A stretch of DNA of 64,000 nt from Rhodopirellula halodulae (GTDB lineage Bacteria > Planctomycetota > Planctomycetia > Pirellulales > Pirellulaceae): NCBI RefSeq assembly GCF_020966775.1, contig NZ_JAJKFV010000029.1, positions 1,047,001 to 1,111,000 on the forward strand, given 5' to 3'. The notes below the pieces were generated by a model. That model saw nothing but the letters and a program-made list of their open reading frames with translations, searched no databases and was not told the origin of the DNA. The translations under genes were made by a program, and so were the position numbers. Of the stretch, positions 1 through 10,600 are shown in pieces (the stretch's first letter is position 1; every line of letters starts with the position of its first letter).

Positions 1-527
1 ATGCGGCAGTAGTCGAGCGCCCGCTTCAAGAGCGCGTCGTTTGACATCGGCCGCGGCGAATCGCTGAAGCCCGCTGCACCAGCACGAGCCAGAATGCCAA
101 GTTCCGCCATCTGTTCGGCTTGTCGTCCTTTGCTCAGGCAAGCAATTGGCAACACGCGAACGCCGTCCACTTCTTGAGCGATTTGACGCACCAACTGAAC
201 TGATGCGGCGGAGTCCATCAACGGTTTGGTGCTGCTGCAACAAAGCACGGTTGTGTAGCCGCCCGCCAGTGCCGCATCGCTTCCTGTTTGAATGGTTTCA
301 TCTTCTTCGCTGCCGGGTTCCCGCAACTCGGTGGCCAAGTCGACCAATCCGGGAGCCACGATTTTTCCCGACGCATCCAAACGCTGTGCATCTGGTGGAA
401 GGTCTCCATCGGAAGTGTCGAGCGAGTGGACTTTCCCGTCGTGCAGCACCAAACGAGCAACCCGATCGACACTGTTTGCCGGATCGATCACCCGACCGCC
501 ATCAATGACCCAAGTGGAATGATTCAT
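1..527 (-). CDS. pyrC: dihydroorotase-like protein (PyrC/PyrC'-type), N-terminal part, runs off window
   Basis: Partial gene; the first 175 residues are visible and the rest lies beyond the left edge. It starts with ATG at 527, overlapping the pyrB stop as ATGA, so the two are probably translationally coupled. The N-terminus reads like class I dihydroorotase: a small beta-domain with IDGGRVIDP, then [10 protein letters not shown] (residues 54-63) and LREPG (68-72), then GGYTTV. In active enzymes the segment before LREPG is DxHxH and supplies two zinc ligands; here it is DLATE, with Ala65 and Glu67 where the histidines should be. By family knowledge this resembles the non-catalytic PyrC' that accompanies aspartate carbamoyltransferase in some bacteria such as Pseudomonas, where it has a structural role. 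Whether later catalytic residues are also lost cannot be seen. Confidence 0.85.
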   Translation of the reverse strand, partial: MNHSTWVIDGGRVIDPANSVDRVARLVLHDGKVHSLDTSDGDLPPDAQRLDASGKIVAPGLVDLATELREPGSEEDETIQTGSDAALAGGYTTVLCCSSTKPLMDSAASVQLVRQIAQEVDGVRVLPIACLSKGRQAEQMAELGILARAGAAGFSDSPRPMSNDALLKRALDYCR

Positions 528-1552
528 GCGTGAGTCTCCGAGCTTGCTGCGTTGTCTTTGGCGTTGGCGAGCAGCCACAGGGAAGCCATGCGAACCGCGA
601 TTCCGTTGGTCACCTGTTCCAGGATGACCGAATGAGGCCCATCGGCGACTTCGGGGGTGATTTCGACGCCACGATTGATGGGGCCGGGGGCCATGATCAG
701 GATGTCATCTTTGGCGAGTCGCAAGCGTTGACCATTCATGGCGTAAAGCGCCGCGTACTCGTAAACGCTTGGGAAGGGGCGTGCCTTTTGTCGTTCAAAT
801 TGAATTCGCAAAAGATTCAAAACGTCACATCGGTGAACGATCTCGTCCAAGCGATGGGCGACTTCAAAGCCAAGTTCTTCCCAGCGTGGGCTGACCAGCG
901 TTGGCGGTCCGCAAATGATCACGTGAGCCCCCAATTTGCGAAGCCCCCACAGATTGCTGCGAGCGGTGCGACTGTGAGCAATGTCGCCGACCAAAGCCAC
1001 GGTCATGCCGGAAAAAATTGTCTCTGGGTCCGCGGATTCGTTCCGCCAATCTGAGCCAATGCGGTGCTGCAGGATCGTCAGCATGTCGAGCAAGCCCTGC
1101 GTGGGGTGCTCATGCGGTCCGTCACCCGCATTTAGAACACAGCAATCCAATTCGCGTGCGAGCAGGTGAGGTGTGCCGGGGGTCGAGTGACGTGTGACCA
1201 CCCAATCGACACCCATCGCTTCGATGGTCTTGGCCGTGTCGACGAATGTTTCGCCTTTGGCAACGCTGCTGCCGCTGCTGCTGAATTCAACCGTGTCCGC
1301 GCCCAACCGTTTGGCGGCCAGCGAAAAACTGTTTCGAGTCCGCGTGCTGTTCTCGAAGAACAAGTTGGCACAGGTTTTCCCCGCCAACAGCGAGACTTTT
1401 CGACGACAGCCGTCTGTCATCGTTTTCAGTTGATCTGCCGTTCGAAGAATGGCCAGGATTTCGGCCGCGGATAGCCTTTCCAAGTCCAATAGATGCGGGT
1501 GCTGCCAAAGAGCCGGAAAGGACAACTGTTCGGTCGAAAGCGATGCATTCAT
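524..1552 (-). CDS. pyrB: aspartate carbamoyltransferase catalytic chain
   Basis: Condenses carbamoyl phosphate with L-aspartate in the second step of pyrimidine synthesis. The 342-residue protein carries the family signatures: FFENSTRTR with the carbamoyl-phosphate loop STRTR at 69-73, the SSVAKGE loop at about 95-101, [10 protein letters not shown] from 149, and GPINRGVEI near the C-terminus in place of the usual PGPMNRGVEI. It follows the DUF423 gene by 18 bases and overlaps the downstream dihydroorotase-like gene as ATGA. The pairing with a dihydroorotase lacking its HxH motif suggests a PyrB-PyrC' complex as known in Pseudomonas; that is inference. No regulatory pyrI subunit is in the window. 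Confidence 0.97.
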   Translation of the reverse strand: MNASLSTEQLSFPALWQHPHLLDLERLSAAEILAILRTADQLKTMTDGCRRKVSLLAGKTCANLFFENSTRTRNSFSLAAKRLGADTVEFSSSGSSVAKGETFVDTAKTIEAMGVDWVVTRHSTPGTPHLLARELDCCVLNAGDGPHEHPTQGLLDMLTILQHRIGSDWRNESADPETIFSGMTVALVGDIAHSRTARSNLWGLRKLGAHVIICGPPTLVSPRWEELGFEVAHRLDEIVHRCDVLNLLRIQFERQKARPFPSVYEYAALYAMNGQRLRLAKDDILIMAPGPINRGVEITPEVADGPHSVILEQVTNGIAVRMASLWLLANAKDNAASSETHA

Positions 1553-1570
1553 GGGCGGAAGTTTAAAGCA

Positions 1571-2026
1571 TCAATGTCTGGTCGACGAGGCTCTCAAACC
1601 AACAATCAGCAACCAAGCCAGGATCCAGCAAACTCCACCGATGGGTGTGATCGCACCCAAGACCGGCGTGTTAGTTGCAACCAGAACGTAAAGACTGCCG
1701 GAAAAGAAAATGACCCCCGCCAACATCAGCCAGCGAACAACGTTGAAAAAACGAGTTCGCGGCAATGAAGAAAGCGTCAACGCCAGCAACACCACCGCGT
1801 GGGTCAGGTGATACTTCACGCCGGTTTCAAACTGTTCTAAACGCCGGGCCAGGGTTTCTGCGTCCACGCCAGAACTCTCGAGAAAGTCAGGCAGACCGTG
1901 TGCCCCAAAGGCTCCGATTCCAACGGCCGACGCACCAACCAAACTCACCAAGACCAATTCGCTGCGAGTCGGTGCGTTCGATGGAGTCTCGGATGGGATT
2001 GGTGCTGATTCAATAGACGAGGTCAT
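1571..2026 (-). CDS. DUF423 family small membrane protein
   Basis: A 151-residue integral membrane protein resembling the DUF423 (YgdD-like) family, whose biochemical role is not established. After a polar N-terminus it shows LVSLVGASAVGIGAFGAHGL, the Gly/Ala-rich first helix with the GAFGAHGL signature, then YHLTHAVVLLAL and two further hydrophobic segments (FNVVRWLMLAGVIFFSGSLYVL and ITPIGGVCWILAWLLIVGL), giving about four membrane helices. The frame is open 13 codons further upstream, but the ATG at 2026 is preferred because it overlaps the nadA stop as ATGA and leaves nadA intact. It lies between nadA and pyrB in the same orientation, so it is probably co-transcribed with both. Confidence 0.85.
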   Translation of the reverse strand: MTSSIESAPIPSETPSNAPTRSELVLVSLVGASAVGIGAFGAHGLPDFLESSGVDAETLARRLEQFETGVKYHLTHAVVLLALTLSSLPRTRFFNVVRWLMLAGVIFFSGSLYVLVATNTPVLGAITPIGGVCWILAWLLIVGLRASSTRH

Positions 2027-3201
2027 TTCACAGCCAACATGCGTTCCAATGCAATCAGGCTCCACTTCGTCGTTTCTTCGTCGACGCGAATTTGGTTGAC
2101 CAAGTGCCCGTCACGCAGATTTTCGAGCGTCCAACAGAGGTGGGTGAGGTCGATCCGGTACATGGTTGCACACATGCAAACGACGGGACTGAGGAAATGA
2201 ATTTCTTGTTCGGGGTGCTCGTCTTTGAGTCGATTGACCAGATGCAATTCCGTCCCGATGGCCCACTTGGTTCCGGCGGGTGAGTTCTTCACCGTTTGAA
2301 TGATCTTGCCCGTGCTGCCACTGACATCCGCAATGTCGTTGACTTCGCGAGGACATTCTGGGTGCACCAAAATTTTGATACCGGGATGCTCGGAACGAAA
2401 ACGGTTCACATGTTCGGCGCGGAACATTTGGTGAACGCTGCAGTGGCCCTTCCAAAGAATGACACGACTGTTTTCGATTTGTTCGTCGCTGTTTCCACCC
2501 ATCTCCAACGCGTACGGATCCCAAACCGGCATTTGGTCTTCCGTGATTCCCATCGTCAGAGCGGTGTTGCGGCCCAAGTGCTGATCGGGAAAGAAGAAGA
2601 CTCGTTGTCCACGTTCAAACGCCCATTCCAGCACGGCCTTGGCATTGCTGCTGGTACAAACGATCCCGCCATGTCGACCACAGAAAGCTTTCAAACTGGC
2701 GGCACTGTTGATGTAGGTGACGGGAATCACTTGCTCGGTATCGATCACCTCCGACATGTCTTCCCAAGCGGCTTCGACTTGTGCGATCGCTGCCATGTCC
2801 GCCATCGAGCAACCGGCGGCCATGTCGGGCAGAAGCACGTCCACTCGCCGACCGTCGCGGGCCTCCAATCGGTCCGGACGGTTCGCGAGGATGTCCGCCG
2901 TTTCCGCCATGAAGTGAACGCCACAGAACACGATCGTGCGACAGCTTTGGCTCTTGGCGGCCATTTCGGACAACTGATAGCTGTCGCCGCGAAGGTCCGT
3001 GTGCGCAATCACCTCGTCCTGTTGATAGTGGTGCCCCAAGATCAGCAGTTCGTCGCCCAATTCCTGCCGGACCGCTTCAATGCGTTGCTGGAGCACTTCG
3101 TTTTCGAGCGAACGATAGGGCTTGAGCGGATGCAAAGCGTCCGTCTCATCGTTGCCGGAAACGGGCGGGGTTGGAGGCGTCGTGGTGGGCAAATCAACCA
3201 T
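2023..3201 (-). CDS. nadA: quinolinate synthase A
   Basis: Condenses iminoaspartate with dihydroxyacetone phosphate to quinolinate in de novo NAD synthesis; it is a [4Fe-4S] enzyme. The 392-residue protein shows LGHHYQQDEV (55-64) and TDLRGDSYQLS (68-78), and cysteines in the contexts expected for the longer Bacillus-type NadA: VFCGVHFMAE (Cys93), KGHCSVHQMF (Cys254) and VCMCATMYRID (Cys342/344). The first 25 or so residues are a Pro/Thr-rich extension. A cysteine desulfurase lies upstream, separated by 212 bases with no gene, and DUF423 overlaps downstream. No nadB or nadC is in the window. nadA may have its own promoter in the 212-base gap; none is convincing by eye. Confidence 0.97.
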   Translation of the reverse strand: MVDLPTTTPPTPPVSGNDETDALHPLKPYRSLENEVLQQRIEAVRQELGDELLILGHHYQQDEVIAHTDLRGDSYQLSEMAAKSQSCRTIVFCGVHFMAETADILANRPDRLEARDGRRVDVLLPDMAAGCSMADMAAIAQVEAAWEDMSEVIDTEQVIPVTYINSAASLKAFCGRHGGIVCTSSNAKAVLEWAFERGQRVFFFPDQHLGRNTALTMGITEDQMPVWDPYALEMGGNSDEQIENSRVILWKGHCSVHQMFRAEHVNRFRSEHPGIKILVHPECPREVNDIADVSGSTGKIIQTVKNSPAGTKWAIGTELHLVNRLKDEHPEQEIHFLSPVVCMCATMYRIDLTHLCWTLENLRDGHLVNQIRVDEETTKWSLIALERMLAVK

Positions 3202-3413
3202 GAAAATTTCAATCAGTGTGGAGGCGGCGAATGTGGGTTTCGCGTCACTGCATCATTGAAACCGATCAACATCATTGTTTCCATGCCCAACTTCTTTCGA
3301 TCCGGTAATGACAGTCAATGACTGCTCAAATCGCAGGAATTTGGACCGCGAACTCGGGCGAATCGGCATCAGACTGTTGGGAGATTGCCTGGCGACGGCG
3401 AAGAGGGGCTGGC

Positions 3414-4688
3414 TCAACAATCCAGGCCGCGGAGTTGGCGGGCAATTTCGGACACCGCGTCGACGGCGCGAGCGATATCGTCGCTGGTTGTCCCATGGCC
3501 GCCGCTGAGCCGCACGGTGCCGGTTGACTCTGTCCCCAGATGGTGATGGATTCGACCCGCACAGTGGTGTCCTGAACGGACTTCGATGCCGAATTCCGCA
3601 TCAAGGATTGCGGCCGCGTCGTCCGGTGGCAGGTCGGGTCCAAAGTCGATGCTGGCGATCGGAAGTGGCCCCGCATTTCCAATCACGCGAATGCCCTCGA
3701 TGGAACGAAGACCGTTGTGCAGCTGTTGCGAGAGACGCGAAAGTTTGGATTCGTCCGATTCGGTTTGGTCGGAGTCCGAGTTGCTCCTCGTCAACGCCGT
3801 CGAAGTGGACGATTGCAACGCTGCGATCCATCCCGCCATCGCGGGCAAGTTCATCGTGCCCGCTTCGAACTTATGCGGCATCGAGTTCGGCATGTCATCG
3901 TCCAAACTTCGATTGCCGGTCCCACCCTGCATCCAGGTGCCAACGACGTTGTGCCAGTCCGAATGAAGGTACAACGCACCAATTCCCGGTGGCCCTCCGC
4001 AACCTTTGTGAGCTGGAACCGCAATCGCGTGGGCATGGGACAATGTCGCCGAAACGGGCAGGTAGCCGAAAGATTGAGCGGCATCACAAAGGAAAAAGAC
4101 TCTTTGTTCAGGGCTTCTGGATCGATTGATACGCTCGATCTCAGAACCAATTTCGTCGTTCGGTTGCAAGGTTCCCGTCACGTTGGAGACATGCGTGATT
4201 GCAACCAGTCGCGTGTGCGCTTCGATCCTTTGAATCACATCGCCTACCTGCAGTCGTCCTTCGGTGTCGCATGGGATCTCTTCCAAAGCTGCGTCCACCG
4301 TTCGAGCCGCAGCGACGATGGGGCGGCGAACAGCGTTGTGCTCCATGGCAGAGACCAGGCAATGCGATCCACGTTGGACATGCTGGCCAGGGCCGATCAA
4401 TCCATGAATGATCGCGTTCAACGCTGCCGTGCATCCCGAGTGGAAGCTGATGCAAGCATCCGATTCGGCATCGAGTGATGAAGCCAAAAGGTTTCGCAGC
4501 GATCGGACGATTTGATCTGAACGCTGAGCCGATCCGTAGTTGCCTCTGGATGCGGAAGCGCCGCCATGAGTCAAGAAATCGGTCATCGCATTCGTGACCC
4601 CCGCCGCTTTGGGCCAAGATGTGGCCGCATGGTCAAGATAAAGACGCGAAGGAGACGAGCCGGATTCCGCGTTGTCAGAATCTTGCAT
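3414..4688 (-). CDS. class V aminotransferase / cysteine desulfurase (NifS/NadS-like)
   Basis: PLP enzyme that probably mobilises sulfur from cysteine for iron-sulfur clusters. The 424-residue sequence shows LYLDHAATSWPK at the N-terminus, FHSGCTAALN, ITHVSNVTG, CDAAQS (PLP-binding Asp) and HKGCGGPPG with the PLP lysine at residue 228. RSGHHCAG places the persulfide cysteine at 376. The style resembles the single-protein family of cysteine desulfurases (TIGR01977-like) more than IscS. The start codon shares one base with the upstream stop (TGATG), so translation is probably coupled to the 3,516-aa gene. The next gene downstream is nadA, a [4Fe-4S] enzyme; in Bacillus a NifS-type enzyme is linked to nadA/nadB, so a NadA-maturation role is plausible but inferred. 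Confidence 0.88.
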   Translation of the reverse strand: MQDSDNAESGSSPSRLYLDHAATSWPKAAGVTNAMTDFLTHGGASASRGNYGSAQRSDQIVRSLRNLLASSLDAESDACISFHSGCTAALNAIIHGLIGPGQHVQRGSHCLVSAMEHNAVRRPIVAAARTVDAALEEIPCDTEGRLQVGDVIQRIEAHTRLVAITHVSNVTGTLQPNDEIGSEIERINRSRSPEQRVFFLCDAAQSFGYLPVSATLSHAHAIAVPAHKGCGGPPGIGALYLHSDWHNVVGTWMQGGTGNRSLDDDMPNSMPHKFEAGTMNLPAMAGWIAALQSSTSTALTRSNSDSDQTESDESKLSRLSQQLHNGLRSIEGIRVIGNAGPLPIASIDFGPDLPPDDAAAILDAEFGIEVRSGHHCAGRIHHHLGTESTGTVRLSGGHGTTSDDIARAVDAVSEIARQLRGLDC

Positions 4689-7600
4689 CAGGAACCTTCG
4701 GCGTTGTAACGCCAGCGTTTGAGGTAGGCCACCAAGTCGGCCATTTGTTCGATCGAAAGGGATTGTTCCAACCCGCTGGGCATCAAGGAAGCATCCATCG
4801 ATCGGAACGATTCAATGTCCTGGCGTTCAATGTGGCGAAGTTTGGTCTCGGCCTCCAGCAGCGTGACCGAATCTGTATCCTCGCTGGAAAGCAAACCGGA
4901 CACAATCTCCCCGTCCACCGTCAATACTTGGTACCGCGTGAACGAAGCGTCAATCGCAGCGTCCGGGTTGAGTATCGCGAGCAAAAGTGATTCCGCCGAC
5001 TTGGTTCGGCTGTCGCTGATATCTGGTCCGACCACGTGCCCGACACCTTCCATGCGGTGACAATTGGAACAGTGCTGAGCGAACTGCTTGCGTCCGTTTT
5101 CAACATCCGCTTGCCAGAATCGTTCTGCGACAACGGCGTATTCCTGCAACACCTTGGCTCGATCGGCCGGAGGAGCGAATGTTGCAGCGACCTGTTCCCG
5201 AATGCCAGCGTCACGATGCCGACGCAGGGTTTCGAGTGATCCCGCGTCCACGAACGTCCGGGGCAATTGGCCGCTTTGAATGGACTGCATCAGCCAACCA
5301 GCAAACTCTGGACTGGCCTCTGCGTGGCGGCATGCCACTCGCCGCTCGCTTGGTCGCCAAGTTCCTGAATGCCGCAACAATTGTTCTTGCGTCCAGTCTT
5401 GGTCGTGTTGCAACAGGATTTGCAGAACACTCGACCGCAACGCCTCGGGGGATGCTGGTTCGAGCTGAGCTCTCAGGACATCTGAATTTAAAGCAACCAA
5501 ACCCAGGAAGGTCACGGCATCTTGCTTTCGATCGATCGATTGCGATGGGGCCGACAAGCAGTTCTCAGCAAGGGATTGTAGATCCGCCAGCCACTCGCGG
5601 TTGCCGAGAACAAGCGTTTTCCTAGCGACGACCGGCGTTGTGCCACGCACCCAACATGCAATTGATGTTAGCTGGCTGAGAGCGTCGTCCTGCTGCTGGA
5701 TCAAGTCGAGGGTTTGAGAAAGATGTGACGCCGCGGATTGCTCGAGCCAGGTTTGGACCAATGGTGACGTGGGGGAGAGCGTTTGCCGTGATTCATCAGA
5801 TGCTACCAGGACGCGACGAAGCAACTCAAATTGCATTGAGGATGGAATGGTCGTTAGCAGCTTACCGATCCAAGCGGACGATTCTGATTCACCGGCAAGT
5901 CGTTCGAGCTCTGAGATGACTTGGTGGAAGCTTTCTGACGAAGGATCCTGCGCGATTTCTTGGCATCGCGAAGTGTTCAGGAACGACTCCAAGGCCACTT
6001 GGCGGACTAGTGAGCTGGGATCTCTCAATAAATCGAGTTGTACGAGTTCTTGATTCTCGCTCGCGGGATCTGACATCGACGCGGCAATGGCTCGAAGTCG
6101 AGGTTCTTCGCTCCCTCGCAATCTGTTTCGCTGTGATTCCGTTAACTGTCCCGATTTTGCCAAAGTGAGAGCCAATCTCGCCTGGGTCGCGGTGGGAATC
6201 GATTCCTCTTCCAAGACGGCTGCCATGGACGCCAATGTCTGGTCCGCCCAGGAAGTCTCCGGGGCGCGGCGTTCGGCCATCAGATGAATGAGAAATTGGT
6301 GCCCCAAGGTTCGCCGCACAGGGTCGGCGGATCGAAGCGATTCCAAGGCCGATTTGATCGATTGGATCCGCACGGGAGAACGCTTTGCTGGCGTTGGTGT
6401 CATTCGCCAGATACGCCCGAGGTCTGTTCCGTACCTTGTGTCCGGCCGTTCTTTCAGCTCGTCAGGGGCCCAGTCGGGATGCTCGATGACGGCTCGAGCC
6501 ATGTCCACCACAAGCACGCTGCCGCCGAGGTCGGCGACGAGATCGACCGGGCGAAACCAAGTGTGTGTGCTGGCAAGCCATTCATTGTGATGTTGAACTC
6601 GTTGAGATTGCCACGTGTCACCACTGAACGAGAGTTGTTGGCGTTGGACCGCCGAGGCCGTGGGTTCGCACACGTAAAGCGAATCGTCGTCGTTCGCGAG
6701 CACTCCGCAGGCGGCACTGAACTGGCCGGCATGCAGGTGGCTGGTTGTCCACGCGTCGGCGAGCGGACGTACCAAGGAGTTTTCTCCCGTGGACGCAACG
6801 TCGTGAATCGCGTCGCTGGGGGATAAACGAGAGCGATCGACCGTTTGAGCTTGTAGGACCGCCTGGATTGCCGGGTTCCGATTGCTGCATCCAATTCGTC
6901 TTCCGTAGTCGTCGACGGAAAGACCATGTTGGCTGTTTCCGGTCACCCTGCCCCACTCGCCGGAGATGGGATGGAAATAGAAGTCGTGTTTCGTCAACGC
7001 AAGCGGTTCCTTTGCGACCGAGAATCGTTTGTCGACCGACTCGACCGATCCACCTCTCAAACCGTTCGCAACGTAGATGCATCCGTTGGGGCCGAGGACG
7101 GGGTGATTGGCTCGTAGTTGTTCGTTGCCGATCGCGAATCCATGGAACCATGTTTCGACCTGGTCCGCATGGCCGTCACCCGTCGTGTCTTTGTGCCAAG
7201 CAATTTGGCCGGCGGAGGTGACGATCGCGCCAAAATTCCAGTTTTGTTTGCTGCCATTGATCGCGGTTTGGTGCGATGAGAATGAATCCGCATCGGTCGC
7301 CACGGGCCATGGAAGCACCCCGGTTGCGAAATCAAGTTGAGACGCGAACGTCTTGGCTTGGTCCATTCGTCCGTCACGATTCGTGTCGGTCAACACACGA
7401 ATGCGACCATGTCGCTTCGATGGGGCGAGTGGGAGCGGGTAGTCGGCCATCTCGACCACCCATAGCCGGCCTTGTGGGTCGAACGCGGCGGAGACCGGAT
7501 CGAGAATCATCGGTTCGGACGCCACCAGTTGCAATTGCCAACCATCATGGAACTGGAGAGACCTTTGAACTTCGTCAGCAGTGGGAGCTTGTTCGGTTTC

Positions 7601-10600
7601 CGCAATGATTCGTTTTGGCTTCGCTTCAGCTTCCTGAGCGGCGAGAGTGCTCGTGGTGCAGAGGAAGCCAAAGAGAATCGTCAATGCGGATGCCCAGACC
7701 CGCAGGCGTTTTCGTAGCGGCGTCCAAAGGGACTCGAATCCACTCAGCATGATCGCAGTGACCATCAAGGCGATCGCGACTGGGAACGGTGCCAGCACCA
7801 ACGCGATGCATCCCAACACAAAGATCCAAGTGGAGGGATGATTCACCAGTTGATGCATGCGTTGCACCCAGTCGGCTTGGTGCGAATGATTTCGGCTCGG
7901 TTGCAACCGCAATACAATGAGCAGTCCAGCGCTGGTGAGCAACAGCAAGGCACGCATACCATGTTGAGCCCACGCGAGCGACATTGAAGTGCGAGGTTTG
8001 GACGACCATGGTGGTGGAAAGCTCGGGTCGCTGGACCAGTACTGGCTTGCGGTAAGCCAGCGATCTGGATGATGTTCCGTCAAGACAGCAGACCATTGCC
8101 CGTCAGCAAACATGACTGTTTCGGAAGTACGCCACCAGGCATCTGATTCGTTGGCGGCATAACGCTGGACTTGCAGGGAAAGGTAGGCCTCCATTTCGTC
8201 CCAACTAAAAATCGCATCAGCGGGACGTGACGAGAACTCGTTCGACATTTGTTCGAGAGATTGCGATTCGGGTGCGTCCGCGTTCAATGGATCAAATCCA
8301 ACACCGGCCGAGCGACACAGTGCATCATAACGTTGCAGCCAGGTTCGAATCCAAGCCGCCACCTCTTCGTCGCGTCGGTCGGCTAGCGAGTCAGCGGTCG
8401 CCGCGATGGAACGCACGGTGTGCGTTGCCAAAATCTGCCAACGCTGGGATGGCGTGATTGCTTGCCAACGTAATTGCGAGGCAGCGTCTTTCTGATCCGA
8501 GTCCGAGCGTTGACCCTGACGCGAATCAAGTGGGGCGATGGTGGATGCCTGTTGCAGATTTCGTGAGAACTCGGCGTGATGATTGCTTGTCAGGCGAGAA
8601 GTCAATCGGGTGAACGTGTTCTGCTCCGCCGAGTCGAGTTCTTTCCAGCCGAGCATTTCGGCGCGATCAAATTCGGGCGTGAGCTCGCTGAGGATTTCAA
8701 TTCCTTGGCTGAGTCGACTGAGCGGCAGTAGGAATTGCAGTTCCTGATCGTCAATCGGAACGATGTCGGCAGGCAAACGATTGACCCAACCTGAAATGAA
8801 CCGGACGCCATCAGGAAGTTGCAGCGTAAGAGAAGACGCATCTCCCGGTAGGATGTCGTAGCGGCTGATCATGTATCGATCGTCCAAGACTTGATGATCG
8901 GCTAGCAGTGCTCGAGCGACATTGTTGGTCTTTCGAAGCGGTTCGAGTTCGACGGACCAATTCTCGTTGGAGACGCGAAAGAAACTCACATCGTCTTGAA
9001 GTGAATCTGATTCGGATTGGTCTTCGCCGGATTCTAGCTGAGTGAGTTCCCACCGTGGGCTGACCAAAGGATCCACGCCGTTGGTTTCCCATCGGATCGC
9101 CGCGTTCGTCAACCGATTGGGGACCACGATATCCATTCGCGATCGTTGGGCCATCAACACTCGAATCTTCGGCACGCTCACTCGGACCAAATCCCCGGCT
9201 GCCAAGCGACTGGTGAGACGAAGGTGGCGTATGTTTTTGTCCGCCATTCGAATGCGTAAAACTTGGCGTGCCGGCGTCAGGGTTGGTTGACGCGTCGACG
9301 CACACAGCGGTTGAATTTGCAACGCATCACACCAACGAGATGGCATTTCGACGTCTAGGAAGTCCGGTTTCCGTTTCGATTGAAGTTGGATGTCCGTTTG
9401 GGCTGTCCATCGACCTTCTTCCCAACGCAAGGAAACTCGGGTGTCTGCAAGAAATGGATGTTGTGATTGATTGACTCGGAACTGTGCGTTGCCGAGTTCG
9501 TCGACCACGGAGCCTTCGACTAGCCAATCGTTGACGAGTATTTTTCCCGCCGCCAGCATCGCGGCTGGACCCGTTTCAACGTCCGTTTGATTGGGAGTGG
9601 TTGGTTCGGATTTCCAACGAATCGTGGTGTCTTCGGCACGTGAAAGGATGACGTTGTTGCGAGACTGAACCGGTTGGGATTGATGGACAGGAGTGATGTC
9701 GATCAGACCCAGCCGAGTGTCTGAATTCTTTGGAATTGTAAGGTTGGCATCCAACTCCAGTTCTAAACCGCGACCCTCATGTTGGATCAACAAGCAATCG
9801 CGATTGCCCTCACGAATCAAGGTCCAGACGCGGCTTGCTTCGAGCGATCGTGCGGTCTCGCTGGATGCTTCGTTTGTGGTTGAAGAGTTGTCAGCGTTTT
9901 CGTTGTTGGACGTGGCCGCCGCGTTTGCAGAAGGACTGGCCAAATTCGACGGGCGATCATCCGGAAGACCAGGTTGACGGATCGTCCAATCGAAAAGTTG
10001 TGTCTTTGGTGGGAGCACGACTTTGATCAGATTGGGCTGGAATTGAACCGGTGTTGTCGTGGTTTCTGTGGAAGGGGATGCGTCGATTGTCGTGGGCGCG
10101 ATGGTTGCTTCCAACCTCATGTGTTGGCCGCTGGCGTCCAAATGAATCTCTTGTCTTGATTCGATCACCAATGGTCGTTCGGCTTGCAGTCGAATTCGAA
10201 CCGATGGAGGTGACCCCGAACTCTTGGAAGCTCGATCAATGCGGCTGATGGTGCCAGTCCATTGTGCGTAGAACTGCTCGGGTGCGGTGCGTTCGATGCC
10301 CAGAGAGACCGGCCACACAGGCAGCAGTTCGCTGGAAAGCGTCCACGCCACAAAGGTCTCGCCAAACGATTGTCGCGACGGTGTGGGAATGCTTTGATCG
10401 CCGGAAGCATCGATCCAGCGATTGGTGAGTTCGACGTCCGGGCAATTCAATGTGCGTTCGCCCGAAGTTTCTTCGGCCGATGGTGCTTCTTCGGCGACGG
10501 ACGTTTCCTCATTGCTCGATACGTCATTGCTCGATCCGTCTTCGTCGTCGTCAAGTTGGTTTGCTTGCGACCAGCTTTCGCTCAAATCCCAAACCAAGCG

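Noticed and set aside
2296-3321. Plus-strand open frame opposite nadA
   Set aside because: nadA has clear catalytic motifs over the same bases; this frame has none.
7748-7750. Internal ATG as the start of a separate dehydrogenase gene
   Set aside because: There is no stop codon in the upstream frame, so a separate gene would need an internal start. Kept as an open question in the fusion finding rather than annotated.
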